Notes under the pieces: generated by a model
Told to the model about the DNA's origin: nothing
What the model saw: only the letters and a program-made list of their open reading frames with translations
Databases searched by the model: none
From: CAZKDV01 sp964551645
Lineage (GTDB): Bacteria > Bacteroidota > Bacteroidia > Bacteroidales > DTU049
Assembly (NCBI GenBank): GCA_964551645.1
Contig: CAZKDV010000011.1
Coordinates: 1 to 36,781, forward strand
DNA: 36,781 bases
Direction of reading: 5' to 3'
In this document: one piece after another, positions 1 through 7,426 of the stretch
Layout of the letters: every line of letters begins with the position of its first letter
How positions within the stretch are numbered: the first letter of the stretch is position 1
Translations under genes and position numbers: made by a program

Positions 1-1
1 A

Positions 2-301
2 AGGTTCACTAAGTCTGACAATCGCTGGACGAAAAGAGCTGCGGCTGTGTCTTTGATTATTCTGGCTCGCAAGGGCAAGTTTTTGACCGATGTTTTTGAA
101 ATTGCAGATATTTTAATGTTCGACCCAGATGATTTGGTTCAAAAAGGCTATGGCTGGCTGTTGAAAGTGGCTAGCAAAGCACATCAAAATGAAGTGTTTC
201 AATATGTGATGGACAATAAGCATCAAATGCCACGCACATCTCTGAGGTATGCTATTGAGAAAATGCCCAAAGAACACAAGCAACAGGCTATGGCTAAATA
301 A
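2..301 (+). CDS. DNA alkylation repair protein, AlkD-like (3' part only)
   Basis: This is the C-terminal 99 residues of a protein that enters from the left edge; the frame is open from base 2 and stops at TAA 299-301. The segments NRWTKRAAAVSLI, DPDDLVQKGYGWLLK and MPRTSLRYAIEKM are typical of the last HEAT-like helices of AlkD-type DNA glycosylases, which remove alkylated purines from DNA in the cytosol. The pair of segments resembles the small bacterial 'DNA alkylation repair enzyme' family closely, so the family call is fairly secure. The catalytic part is mostly outside the window, so activity cannot be judged. A GTG at 47 lies inside the gene and is not a likely start. Confidence 0.8.
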   Translation, partial: RFTKSDNRWTKRAAAVSLIILARKGKFLTDVFEIADILMFDPDDLVQKGYGWLLKVASKAHQNEVFQYVMDNKHQMPRTSLRYAIEKMPKEHKQQAMAK

Positions 302-439
302 TAAGTTGTGCATTGTTTAAGACAAATTGTCATATAGTTTTTTTAATTTGCTTTATGTTTATGCTTTTGATTTTAAACTTAGAATATAAGTGTGTTACAC
401 TTGAATTTTGAACATAAATAAACTTATTGAAAAGTAAAA

Positions 440-447
440 TAGGTTTG
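440..447 (+). promoter_or_regulatory. Possible -7 box for htpG
   Basis: TAGGTTTG fits the Bacteroidota -7 consensus TAnnTTTG. Transcription would begin near 454, which would leave almost no leader for a TTG start at 458 and so favours the htpG ATG at 509. No -33 TTTG lies at the usual distance. The rest of 302-508 shows no other clear signal. Confidence 0.3.
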
Positions 448-508
448 AATTTTTGCTTTGGTACATCATTTGATAAAAGCATATCAGTATTTTAAAAAAA
501 ATGATGAT

Positions 509-2425
509 ATGAAACAAGAAGGTAAAATCAATGTTCAAACTGAAAACATTTTCCCAATTATTAAACAATTTTTATACACTGAGCAAGAAATATTTTTGAG
601 AGAGTTAGTGTCAAATGCTGTTGATGCTACTACAAAATTGAAATTATTAGCTTCTCAAGGCAAGTTTGCAGGCGAATTGGGCGATCTTACAATAGAAGTA
701 ATTCTTGATGTTAAAGCCAAAACTCTTACTATTCGCGACTCAGGTATTGGAATGACAGCCGAAGAGGTTGATAAATATATTAATCAGATAGCTTTTTCAA
801 GTGCCGAAGATTTTGTGAAAAAATTAAAAGGAAAAACTGAGCTTGATAAAACTGGTTTAATTGGACATTTCGGATTAGGGTTTTATTCGGCTTTTATGGT
901 AGCCGACAAGGTTGAAATTCACACTAAAACATACAAAAAAGGTGCAGGTTCAAAAGCAGTAAAATGGGAATGTACTGGAAGTCCCGACTATATTATTGAT
1001 GAATCTGACAAAAAAGACAGAGGTACTGATATTGTCCTTTATATTAGCGATGATGCTAAAGAATATCTTGACGAATATAAAATTCTTAATTTACTAACAA
1101 AATATTGCAAGTTTCTGCCTGTGCCAATTCGCTTTGGAGACAAACAAGAATCAGTAAAAAAAGAAGGCGAAAAAGATAAAGACGGGAATGATGTGTATGA
1201 AACGATTACAACTCCAAGAATAATTAATAATACCGACCCGATTTGGAAAAAATCACCACAAGGATTAACAATTGAAGAATACGAAAATTTCTATTCCGAA
1301 CTATATCCTGCAACATTTGAAAAACCATTGTTTAATATTCACATAAATGTTGATTATCCTTTCAATTTGACAGGTGTATTGTATTTTCCGAAATTGAAAA
1401 AGAATTTTGAAGTTCAAAGAGATAAAATTCAATTATACAGCAATCAAGTATTTGTAACAGATTCGGTTGAAAACATAGTGCCTGATTTTCTTACTTTATT
1501 GCATGGAGTGATTGATTCGCCAGATATTCCTTTAAATGTTTCGCGAAGTTCGTTGCAAGCAGATTCTAATGTGAGAAAAATTTCAAAACATATTACTAAA
1601 AAAGTAGCCGATAAATTAGAAGAAATATTTAAAGCAGATAGAACATCTTTTCAAGAAAAATGGGAGGATATTAAGATATTTATTGAGTACGGAATGATTA
1701 GCGAAGAAAGTTTTAGCGACAGAGCTTCGAGTTTTTGTTTGTTGAAAAACACTGAAAACAATTACTATACTTTTGAAGAGTATAAAAATTTAATCGGTGC
1801 ACAACAAACTGATAAAGACGAACATATAGTTTATTTATATGCCACTGATCCTGTTCAGCAACATACTTATATTACAAAAGCAAGAAGTAAAGGTTATGAT
1901 GTATTGGTGTTCGATTTGCCAATTGATGCACATTTTGTGAATTATTTAGAGCAGAAATTTGAAAAAACGCATTTCAAAAGAGTTGATGCCGATGTGATTG
2001 ATAAGTTAATTGAAAAAGAAGAAATCAAAGAAGAAAATAAACTTAATGAAGATGAAGTAAAGCATCTGAAAGAATTAGTTGAAGCTCAATTGCAAAATCG
2101 TCAAGGATTTACTGTTCAAGTTGAGAACTTAGGCAAAGACGAAGCACCGGTGCTGATTACACAGCCTGAATTTATGCGAAGAATGAAGGATATGTCAAAA
2201 GCAGGTGGCGGAATGGATTATATGGCAATGATGCCCGAAAGTTATAATGTGATAATAAATAATGCTCATCCAAGTATTGAAACTATTGCTAAAGATGAAC
2301 AAAATGAGGAGGCAAAACAAACAATTTCGCAATTGCTCGACTTGGCTTTGTTGGCACAAGGATTATTGAAAGGAGAGGAGCTGACAAGTTTTATCAACAG
2401 AAGTTATGATTTTTTGAAAAAATAA
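509..2425 (+). CDS. htpG: Molecular chaperone HtpG (bacterial Hsp90)
   Basis: ATP-dependent cytosolic chaperone of 638 residues. The N-terminal GHKL ATPase domain is plain: ELVSNAVDAT, DSGIGM, and the lid motif GHFGLGFYSAFMV. The middle domain follows, including PLNVSRSSLQAD, then the dimerisation domain. The frame is open back to a TTG at 458, but the ATG at 509 gives MKQEGKINVQTENIFPI, which matches the usual HtpG beginning, so I use it. Length is normal for the family and all ATPase motifs look intact. The alcohol dehydrogenase gene starts six bases after the stop and is probably cotranscribed. Confidence 0.96.
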   Translation: MKQEGKINVQTENIFPIIKQFLYTEQEIFLRELVSNAVDATTKLKLLASQGKFAGELGDLTIEVILDVKAKTLTIRDSGIGMTAEEVDKYINQIAFSSAEDFVKKLKGKTELDKTGLIGHFGLGFYSAFMVADKVEIHTKTYKKGAGSKAVKWECTGSPDYIIDESDKKDRGTDIVLYISDDAKEYLDEYKILNLLTKYCKFLPVPIRFGDKQESVKKEGEKDKDGNDVYETITTPRIINNTDPIWKKSPQGLTIEEYENFYSELYPATFEKPLFNIHINVDYPFNLTGVLYFPKLKKNFEVQRDKIQLYSNQVFVTDSVENIVPDFLTLLHGVIDSPDIPLNVSRSSLQADSNVRKISKHITKKVADKLEEIFKADRTSFQEKWEDIKIFIEYGMISEESFSDRASSFCLLKNTENNYYTFEEYKNLIGAQQTDKDEHIVYLYATDPVQQHTYITKARSKGYDVLVFDLPIDAHFVNYLEQKFEKTHFKRVDADVIDKLIEKEEIKEENKLNEDEVKHLKELVEAQLQNRQGFTVQVENLGKDEAPVLITQPEFMRRMKDMSKAGGGMDYMAMMPESYNVIINNAHPSIETIAKDEQNEEAKQTISQLLDLALLAQGLLKGEELTSFINRSYDFLKK

Positions 2426-2431
2426 GTAAAC

Positions 2432-3574
2432 ATGGAAAATTTCACTATCCACAATCCGACTAAGGTTTATTTTGGTAAAAATGTAATTGAAAAACTACCA
2501 AAAGTTATATCTGAATATAAATCTGTTTTGTTATTGTATGGACAAGGCTCAATAAAGAAAAATGGTATTTATGATGAAATAATAAAGCAACTTAAACAAA
2601 CAAATATTCATATTTACGAATATAGTGGAATTAAATCCAATCCAATTATTGAAGATGTAAATAAGGCTTCTGACTTAGTTAGAAAAAATAATATCGAATG
2701 TATTTTAGCTGTTGGCGGTGGTAGTGTCATTGACTCGGCAAAGGCTATTGCGGCTTCTGCTCCTTACTCTAATGATGCTTGGGATTTATTTACAGGAAAT
2801 TTAATCCCAAATAAAGCAGTTCCAATTTTTGCAGTTCTCACGCTTGCTGCCACCGGTTCTGAAATGAATGGCTTTGCTGTTGTTCAGAATGAAATGTTGA
2901 AACGCAAGGATTCTTTTTACAGTAATTTTGTTTATCCCAAAGTTTCATTCCTTGCCCCGAAATATACAAATTCAGTATCACCCGAATATACGGCTTATGG
3001 TTTGGCTGACCTTGTTGCTCATGCTTTAGAAGCATATTTTGGCAATGGTGATGCTCCTCTTTCGGATAAGTTTGTCGTTTCAATTGTCAAAGAAGCAATG
3101 GAGATAGGACAAGAGATATTTGAAAAACCTAATGATTACGAATTGCGCGCCCGTATGATGTACGCAGCAACAACTGCTTTGAATAATTTGACTACTCATG
3201 GCAAAACTATGGGCGATTGGGGTGTTCATTCCATTGGTCATATTTTGTCGCTTTTATACGATGTTCCTCATGGTGCTTCTTTGTCTGTTGCATATCCTGC
3301 ATGGTTTAAATTGCAAGCTGATAGGATTCCTGAGCGAATTATCCAACTTGGCAAAAGCCTTTTCCAAACCAATACTGTTGCTGACACCATTAAAAGCATT
3401 GAGTTGATGTTTCAAAACTTTCGTTCTCCGATTAGAATTGCAGATTTGAATATTAAAAACTGGAATGTCGAAGAAGTAAGGGAATTAATGAAAAACTCAG
3501 CTGTAAATGGTTATGTCCACAAATTTGAAGAAGTTGATTACAAAACTTTGGTGGAATACATGGAAAGAGGATAA
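2432..3574 (+). CDS. Iron-containing (group III) alcohol dehydrogenase, butanol dehydrogenase-like
   Basis: Cytosolic NAD(P)H-dependent oxidoreductase interconverting aldehydes and primary alcohols; 380 residues, normal for the YqhD/BDH branch. The dinucleotide-binding motif GGGSVIDSAKAIA starts at residue 95. The expected metal ligands are present: Asp193, His197 in LADLVAHALE, His266 in GDWGVHSIGH and His280 in DVPHG. The substrate cannot be told from sequence; butyraldehyde, acetaldehyde or methylglyoxal-type aldehydes are all possible. It sits directly behind htpG. Detoxification of reactive aldehydes during stress would fit that pairing, but this is inference. It runs convergent with lplA, with 26 bases between the stops. 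Confidence 0.92.
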   Translation: MENFTIHNPTKVYFGKNVIEKLPKVISEYKSVLLLYGQGSIKKNGIYDEIIKQLKQTNIHIYEYSGIKSNPIIEDVNKASDLVRKNNIECILAVGGGSVIDSAKAIAASAPYSNDAWDLFTGNLIPNKAVPIFAVLTLAATGSEMNGFAVVQNEMLKRKDSFYSNFVYPKVSFLAPKYTNSVSPEYTAYGLADLVAHALEAYFGNGDAPLSDKFVVSIVKEAMEIGQEIFEKPNDYELRARMMYAATTALNNLTTHGKTMGDWGVHSIGHILSLLYDVPHGASLSVAYPAWFKLQADRIPERIIQLGKSLFQTNTVADTIKSIELMFQNFRSPIRIADLNIKNWNVEEVRELMKNSAVNGYVHKFEEVDYKTLVEYMERG

Positions 3575-3600
3575 ATTTTAGCTTAATTCTTGGATTTTTT

Positions 3601-4581
3601 TTAGAATAAATTTTCTATAATTTGTTCTTGTGTTGATTTGTCAAGTTTTGCAAAAGCTGAATTAAGTGCAAGTCTTTCAGTGATATTTTCATATATATGT
3701 GGAGCATTTTGAAGCAATTTCATTATTTCTTCAAATTTATGAGTGTTTTTGCCATAAATTGAGATTTTTTCAATGATTGAACTGCTAATATCTATTTTAA
3801 TGGTGTAGGTGTTTTCTTGCAGTTTAAATGTGTTTTGAAGCTTGTATTTGGGAGAATATCCATAAATCCAGTTTTCAGTTTGATATTTGTTATCTACTAA
3901 TTTATTTATTTCTCGAATATCATTTTCGTTTAGCGTATAAGGCACGCATGAGAAGAAATCAGACACAAACTTAGTTAATTCGTTTTGAAAAGTAGAAATT
4001 GCCACTTTGTGTTTTATATAATCAGCAATGTTTCCGACATTAGCATTAACTGAAGGCACTGATTTGTCTGTATATTGAGAATTGTTTTTGCGAATACTTT
4101 GATTAATATCATTCAAACAACTATCATATAAAAGTGTTCCATGGTGCAAAATTCTGTTTTTACTGATATGTTCGGCATTTCCTGATATTTTTTGGTGATT
4201 GACGATTATATTGTTTCTTTCGTTGATGACTGCATTTACTTGCATTTTGTTTGTTAAAAACTTAGCAATTGGCTCAATGAAGTGTTTGAAATTTATTATT
4301 TGTTCATCTTCAAATTTACTTGTTTGAATAAAACTAAAATTTATATTGCCCTCATCGTGATACACTGTGCCTCCACCCGAAAGTCGTCTGCAAATTTTGA
4401 TATTGTTTGCTTTTACATAATGAATATTTATTTCCTTGTACGGAATTTGGTGTTTTCCACAGATAATTGAAGGCGAATTTCGATAAAAAAAACAATAATT
4501 ATTGTCGGTGTGTTTAAGCAAATATTCTTCTGTAGCAAGATTGAAATACGGATTTGTACAGTCGCTTATTATTAGGTACAT
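3601..4581 (-). CDS. lplA: Lipoate-protein ligase A
   Basis: Activates free lipoate with ATP and attaches it to lysines of 2-oxoacid dehydrogenase E2 subunits or glycine cleavage H protein, in the cytosol. The 326-residue protein has the family motif RRLSGGGTVYHDEGNINFSF at about residues 64-83, followed by KISGNAEHISKNRILHHGTLL with the candidate catalytic lysine. A C-terminal accessory domain from about residue 245 makes a two-domain ligase more likely than a LipB- or LipM-type octanoyltransferase. It faces away from lipA across 95 bases, so salvage and synthesis of the same cofactor are neighbours. Start is the ATG at 4581; nothing upstream in frame is better. Confidence 0.92.
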   Translation of the reverse strand: MYLIISDCTNPYFNLATEEYLLKHTDNNYCFFYRNSPSIICGKHQIPYKEINIHYVKANNIKICRRLSGGGTVYHDEGNINFSFIQTSKFEDEQIINFKHFIEPIAKFLTNKMQVNAVINERNNIIVNHQKISGNAEHISKNRILHHGTLLYDSCLNDINQSIRKNNSQYTDKSVPSVNANVGNIADYIKHKVAISTFQNELTKFVSDFFSCVPYTLNENDIREINKLVDNKYQTENWIYGYSPKYKLQNTFKLQENTYTIKIDISSSIIEKISIYGKNTHKFEEIMKLLQNAPHIYENITERLALNSAFAKLDKSTQEQIIENLF

Positions 4582-4627
4582 TATTTAATAAGAAAAACTT
4601 TATGCGGCAAAGATGGGAAAAATAAAT

Positions 4628-4635
4628 TACATTTG
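4628..4635 (+). promoter_or_regulatory. -7 promoter box for lipA
   Basis: TACATTTG matches TAnnTTTG and lies 41 bases before the lipA ATG, inside the divergent lplA-lipA spacer. No TTTG is present at the ideal -33 spacing. Confidence 0.45.
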
Positions 4636-4676
4636 CATATCGAAATTAAGAGTGTTGAATATATTGTGATAAGATA

Positions 4677-5549
4677 ATGAAAATTAGAAGAAAACCAGAT
4701 TGGCTAAAGGTTAAAATTTCAAATGGAGAACACTTTTCTCAAGTTAAAAAATTAGTTGAAGAAAACAATTTACACACAATTTGTGTTAGTGGCAAGTGTC
4801 CCAATATAAGTGATTGCTGGAGCAGAGGAACAGCAACATTAATGATTTTAGGTGATGTTTGTACTCGTGCATGTAAATTTTGTGCCACAAAAACGGGCAA
4901 GCCTCTTGCTGTTGATGAAAATGAACCTGTGAAAATCGCACGAACAGTTAATATCCTAAAATTAAAGCATGTTGTAATCACTTCTGTTGACAGAGACGAC
5001 CTTCCTGATTATGGAGCTTCACATTGGGCAAAGACTATCGAAAAAGTTAAAAGCTTGAACCCAGATACTATAGTCGAGGTTTTAGTGCCTGATTTTCAAG
5101 GTGTAAGCCAATTTTTGAAAATAGTTACAGATGCCAAACCTGACATTATTTCGCACAATATCGAAACCGTTGAACGACTAACGCCATTGATTAGGAGTAA
5201 AGCTGATTATAAAACAAGCATGCAGGTTTTAAGTTTTTTTGCTTCGCAAGGGCTAAAAACAAAGTCGGGTTGTATGCTCGGACTTGGAGAAACATATAAT
5301 GAAGTTTTGCAAACAATTAAAGATATGTATGCAAATGGCTGTACTATTCTTACTTTGGGACAATATTTGCAACCCACACAAGCTCATCATCCTGTTATTG
5401 AATATGTGCACCCTGATATTTTTGCAGAATACAAACAATTTGCATATAATGTAGGTTTTAAGCAAGTTGAAAGCGCCCCACTTGTGCGTTCATCATACAT
5501 GGCAGAGCAATCATTTCAATCATATCAGAATACAAAAGAAAATGAATAA
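4677..5549 (+). CDS. lipA: Lipoyl synthase
   Basis: Radical-SAM enzyme that inserts two sulfurs into protein-bound octanoyl groups. Both iron-sulfur cluster motifs are complete. The auxiliary cluster is CX4CX5C (Cys36, Cys41, Cys47). The SAM cluster is CX3CX2C (Cys62, Cys66, Cys69, in CTRACKFC). The C-terminal RSSY that supplies the serine ligand of the auxiliary cluster is at about residues 271-274. At 290 residues it is of normal length for the family. The murB reading frame begins inside its last codons, so the two genes are translationally coupled. LipB is not in the window, so the octanoyl substrate must be made by a gene elsewhere or lipoylation may lean on LplA. Confidence 0.97.
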   Translation: MKIRRKPDWLKVKISNGEHFSQVKKLVEENNLHTICVSGKCPNISDCWSRGTATLMILGDVCTRACKFCATKTGKPLAVDENEPVKIARTVNILKLKHVVITSVDRDDLPDYGASHWAKTIEKVKSLNPDTIVEVLVPDFQGVSQFLKIVTDAKPDIISHNIETVERLTPLIRSKADYKTSMQVLSFFASQGLKTKSGCMLGLGETYNEVLQTIKDMYANGCTILTLGQYLQPTQAHHPVIEYVHPDIFAEYKQFAYNVGFKQVESAPLVRSSYMAEQSFQSYQNTKENE

Positions 5550-6567
5550 TCCGAATATTCAATTTAATATTTCACTCAAACCGTATAATACATTCGGACT
5601 TGATGTTAAAGCATCTAAGTTAATTAGCATTTGCGATAAAAAACAATTAGTTTCAGTGACGCCAAATGAACAACAATTTTTTGTTCTTGGTGGTGGGAGC
5701 AATTTATTATTTACTGAAAATATTGCCCAAACAGTAATAAAAATTGAAACTAAGGGAATAAAATGTATTCACGAGGATAGCGATAGCGTATTGGTGCAAG
5801 CAGAAGCAGGAGAGGAGTGGGACGAATTTGTTGCGTACACATTGGACAAATCGTGGTACGGACTTGAAAATTTATCAGGAATACCGGGTTGCGTTGGTGC
5901 ATCTCCCGTCCAAAATATTGGTGCATTTGGAGCGGAAGCAAAAGATAATATTGTTTCTGTTGAAGTGTTTGATGTCGAACAAGGCATTTTTCAACTAATT
6001 GATGCAAAAGATTGCGATTTTGGATATAGAGAAAGTAATTTTAAAACAATTTGGAAAGATAAGTATATATTAACTTCTGTAGTGTATCGTTTGTCTAAAT
6101 TGCCTGCAATTAACACTTCATACAAAGCATTGCAACAAGACTTGGAAAGTCAAAATATCTTAAACCCAAGTCCATATGATATAAGAGAAAGCGTGATACG
6201 GGTTAGAAATAGCAAACTGCCAGACCCAAAAATTTTGGCTAATGCCGGAAGCTTTTTCAAAAATCCTATTGTGGACATTGATTTATTTAATAAAGTGCAA
6301 AAGGAATTTCCAAATATTGCTTATTATAATGTAGATGATAATCATAAAAAACTTGCTGCCGCTTGGTTGATTGAACATGCAGGCTTGAAAGGCATTAGGC
6401 ACAAAGGAGCAGGCGTACACGACAAGCAAGCTCTTGTTATTGTAAATCATCAAAATGCAAGTCCACAAATGATTGTTGAACTTTCAAATTTGGTGGTCGA
6501 GGAGGTTTGGAAAAAGTTTGGAGTTAAGTTGGAACCCGAAGTGCAATTTGTTAAAAGCATAAAATAA
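5542..6567 (+). CDS. murB: UDP-N-acetylenolpyruvoylglucosamine reductase
   Basis: FAD enzyme that reduces UDP-GlcNAc-enolpyruvate to UDP-MurNAc, the second committed step of peptidoglycan precursor synthesis, in the cytosol. The 341 residues show FAD-site motifs GGGSNLLF and GIPGCVGASPVQNIGAFG, the catalytic serine region NAGSFFKNP, HKGAGVHDKQALVIVN, and the C-terminal glutamate in LEPEVQF. YRES and the overall length indicate an E. coli-like type I MurB. The frame is open back to 5467, but ATG 5542, which overlaps the lipA stop by eight bases, gives the expected N terminus (YNTFGLDVKA near residue 14). Confidence 0.96.
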   Translation: MNNPNIQFNISLKPYNTFGLDVKASKLISICDKKQLVSVTPNEQQFFVLGGGSNLLFTENIAQTVIKIETKGIKCIHEDSDSVLVQAEAGEEWDEFVAYTLDKSWYGLENLSGIPGCVGASPVQNIGAFGAEAKDNIVSVEVFDVEQGIFQLIDAKDCDFGYRESNFKTIWKDKYILTSVVYRLSKLPAINTSYKALQQDLESQNILNPSPYDIRESVIRVRNSKLPDPKILANAGSFFKNPIVDIDLFNKVQKEFPNIAYYNVDDNHKKLAAAWLIEHAGLKGIRHKGAGVHDKQALVIVNHQNASPQMIVELSNLVVEEVWKKFGVKLEPEVQFVKSIK

Positions 6568-6635
6568 GTTCAGATAATGAATGAAAATATGCAAATTGCT
6601 ATAACTAAATTGATGAATAATATTACACATTGATT

Positions 6636-7343
6636 ATGAAAAAATGGCTTTGGATATTTGTAGGAATACTTGTGTTGTCTAATTCGTGCAAAAGTGATTA
6701 TAAAAAACTCAATACAATTCTTGATAAATCTATTATTTACGATTTAACTGCCGAAGTAGATGATAATAATTTGTATATGGCAACCAGACTTTGCGATTGC
6801 GATGAGCAAGTTTCAAGCTATTTTGAGGAACAAGAATATAAAAATGCAAAAAACAAAGATAGTATTCAGAACATTGTTAATAAAAAGCATATTCCAATTA
6901 TTCATGGCGAAGGCTTTATTATTGATTTGAGAGAAAAATATAAAGAGAATAAACACCATTTAATCACACTTGACGATATTCTTGAATGGGAAGAAAAGTA
7001 TGAAGTTTTGATTTCAAACAATGCAATCATATTGTTTTATACTGGATTTGGAGAAATTGAGCAAGATGAAGAAGCATATATCTGTTTTCATTCAAATGCT
7101 GCCAATTTCTTGATAAAAAACCGAAATGTTAAAGTAATTGGCACAGATGCACCTCAGATTGATTCGCACTATTGGAAAGAAGCTCCCAACAAAAAGATAT
7201 TTTGCGATGCAAGTGTTCCTATTATTGAAAGAGTGAGTTTTAAAAACTTGCCGCCTGCACTTGGCAATCAAATTGTTTTGCTTCCAATGGATATGCCTTT
7301 TGCAATAGGGAAGGGAGTGAAGCTAATTAGCATAGTTCCTTAG
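6636..7343 (+). CDS. Cyclase-family (kynurenine formamidase-like) lipoprotein without the metal motif
   Basis: A 235-residue protein with a lipoprotein signal (hydrophobic MKKWLWIFVGILVL, then SNSC). The body follows the cyclase/KynB fold order: IIYDLTAEV, HGEGFIIDLR, a NAIILFYTGFGE strand, VKVIGTDAPQID, VPIIERVSFKNLPP and a final GKGVKLISIVP. What is missing is the signature HxGTHxDxxxH that binds the catalytic metal: the corresponding stretch reads MATRLCDCDEQVSSYF. The later glutamate (PIIER) is kept. I infer a cell-surface or periplasmic relative that has lost, or replaced with cysteines, its metal site. Function is unknown. The ATG at 6636 is preferred to a TTG at 6630. It could be the last gene of the lipA-murB run, 68 bases downstream. 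Confidence 0.65.
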   Translation: MKKWLWIFVGILVLSNSCKSDYKKLNTILDKSIIYDLTAEVDDNNLYMATRLCDCDEQVSSYFEEQEYKNAKNKDSIQNIVNKKHIPIIHGEGFIIDLREKYKENKHHLITLDDILEWEEKYEVLISNNAIILFYTGFGEIEQDEEAYICFHSNAANFLIKNRNVKVIGTDAPQIDSHYWKEAPNKKIFCDASVPIIERVSFKNLPPALGNQIVLLPMDMPFAIGKGVKLISIVP

Positions 7344-7367
7344 TTTGCTTTTTTTTATAAAACTATA

Positions 7368-7400
7368 TTTGGAATGGCATAGACTTATGTCATATATTTG
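7368..7400 (+). promoter_or_regulatory. Promoter of the LRR cargo gene (-33 TTTG, -7 TATATTTG)
   Basis: TTTG at 7368-7371 and TATATTTG at 7393-7400 are separated by 21 bases, close to the Bacteroidota -33/-7 arrangement. The ATG follows 26 bases later. Confidence 0.6.
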
Positions 7401-7426
7401 TACTCTCAAATATTAAATTTATTATT

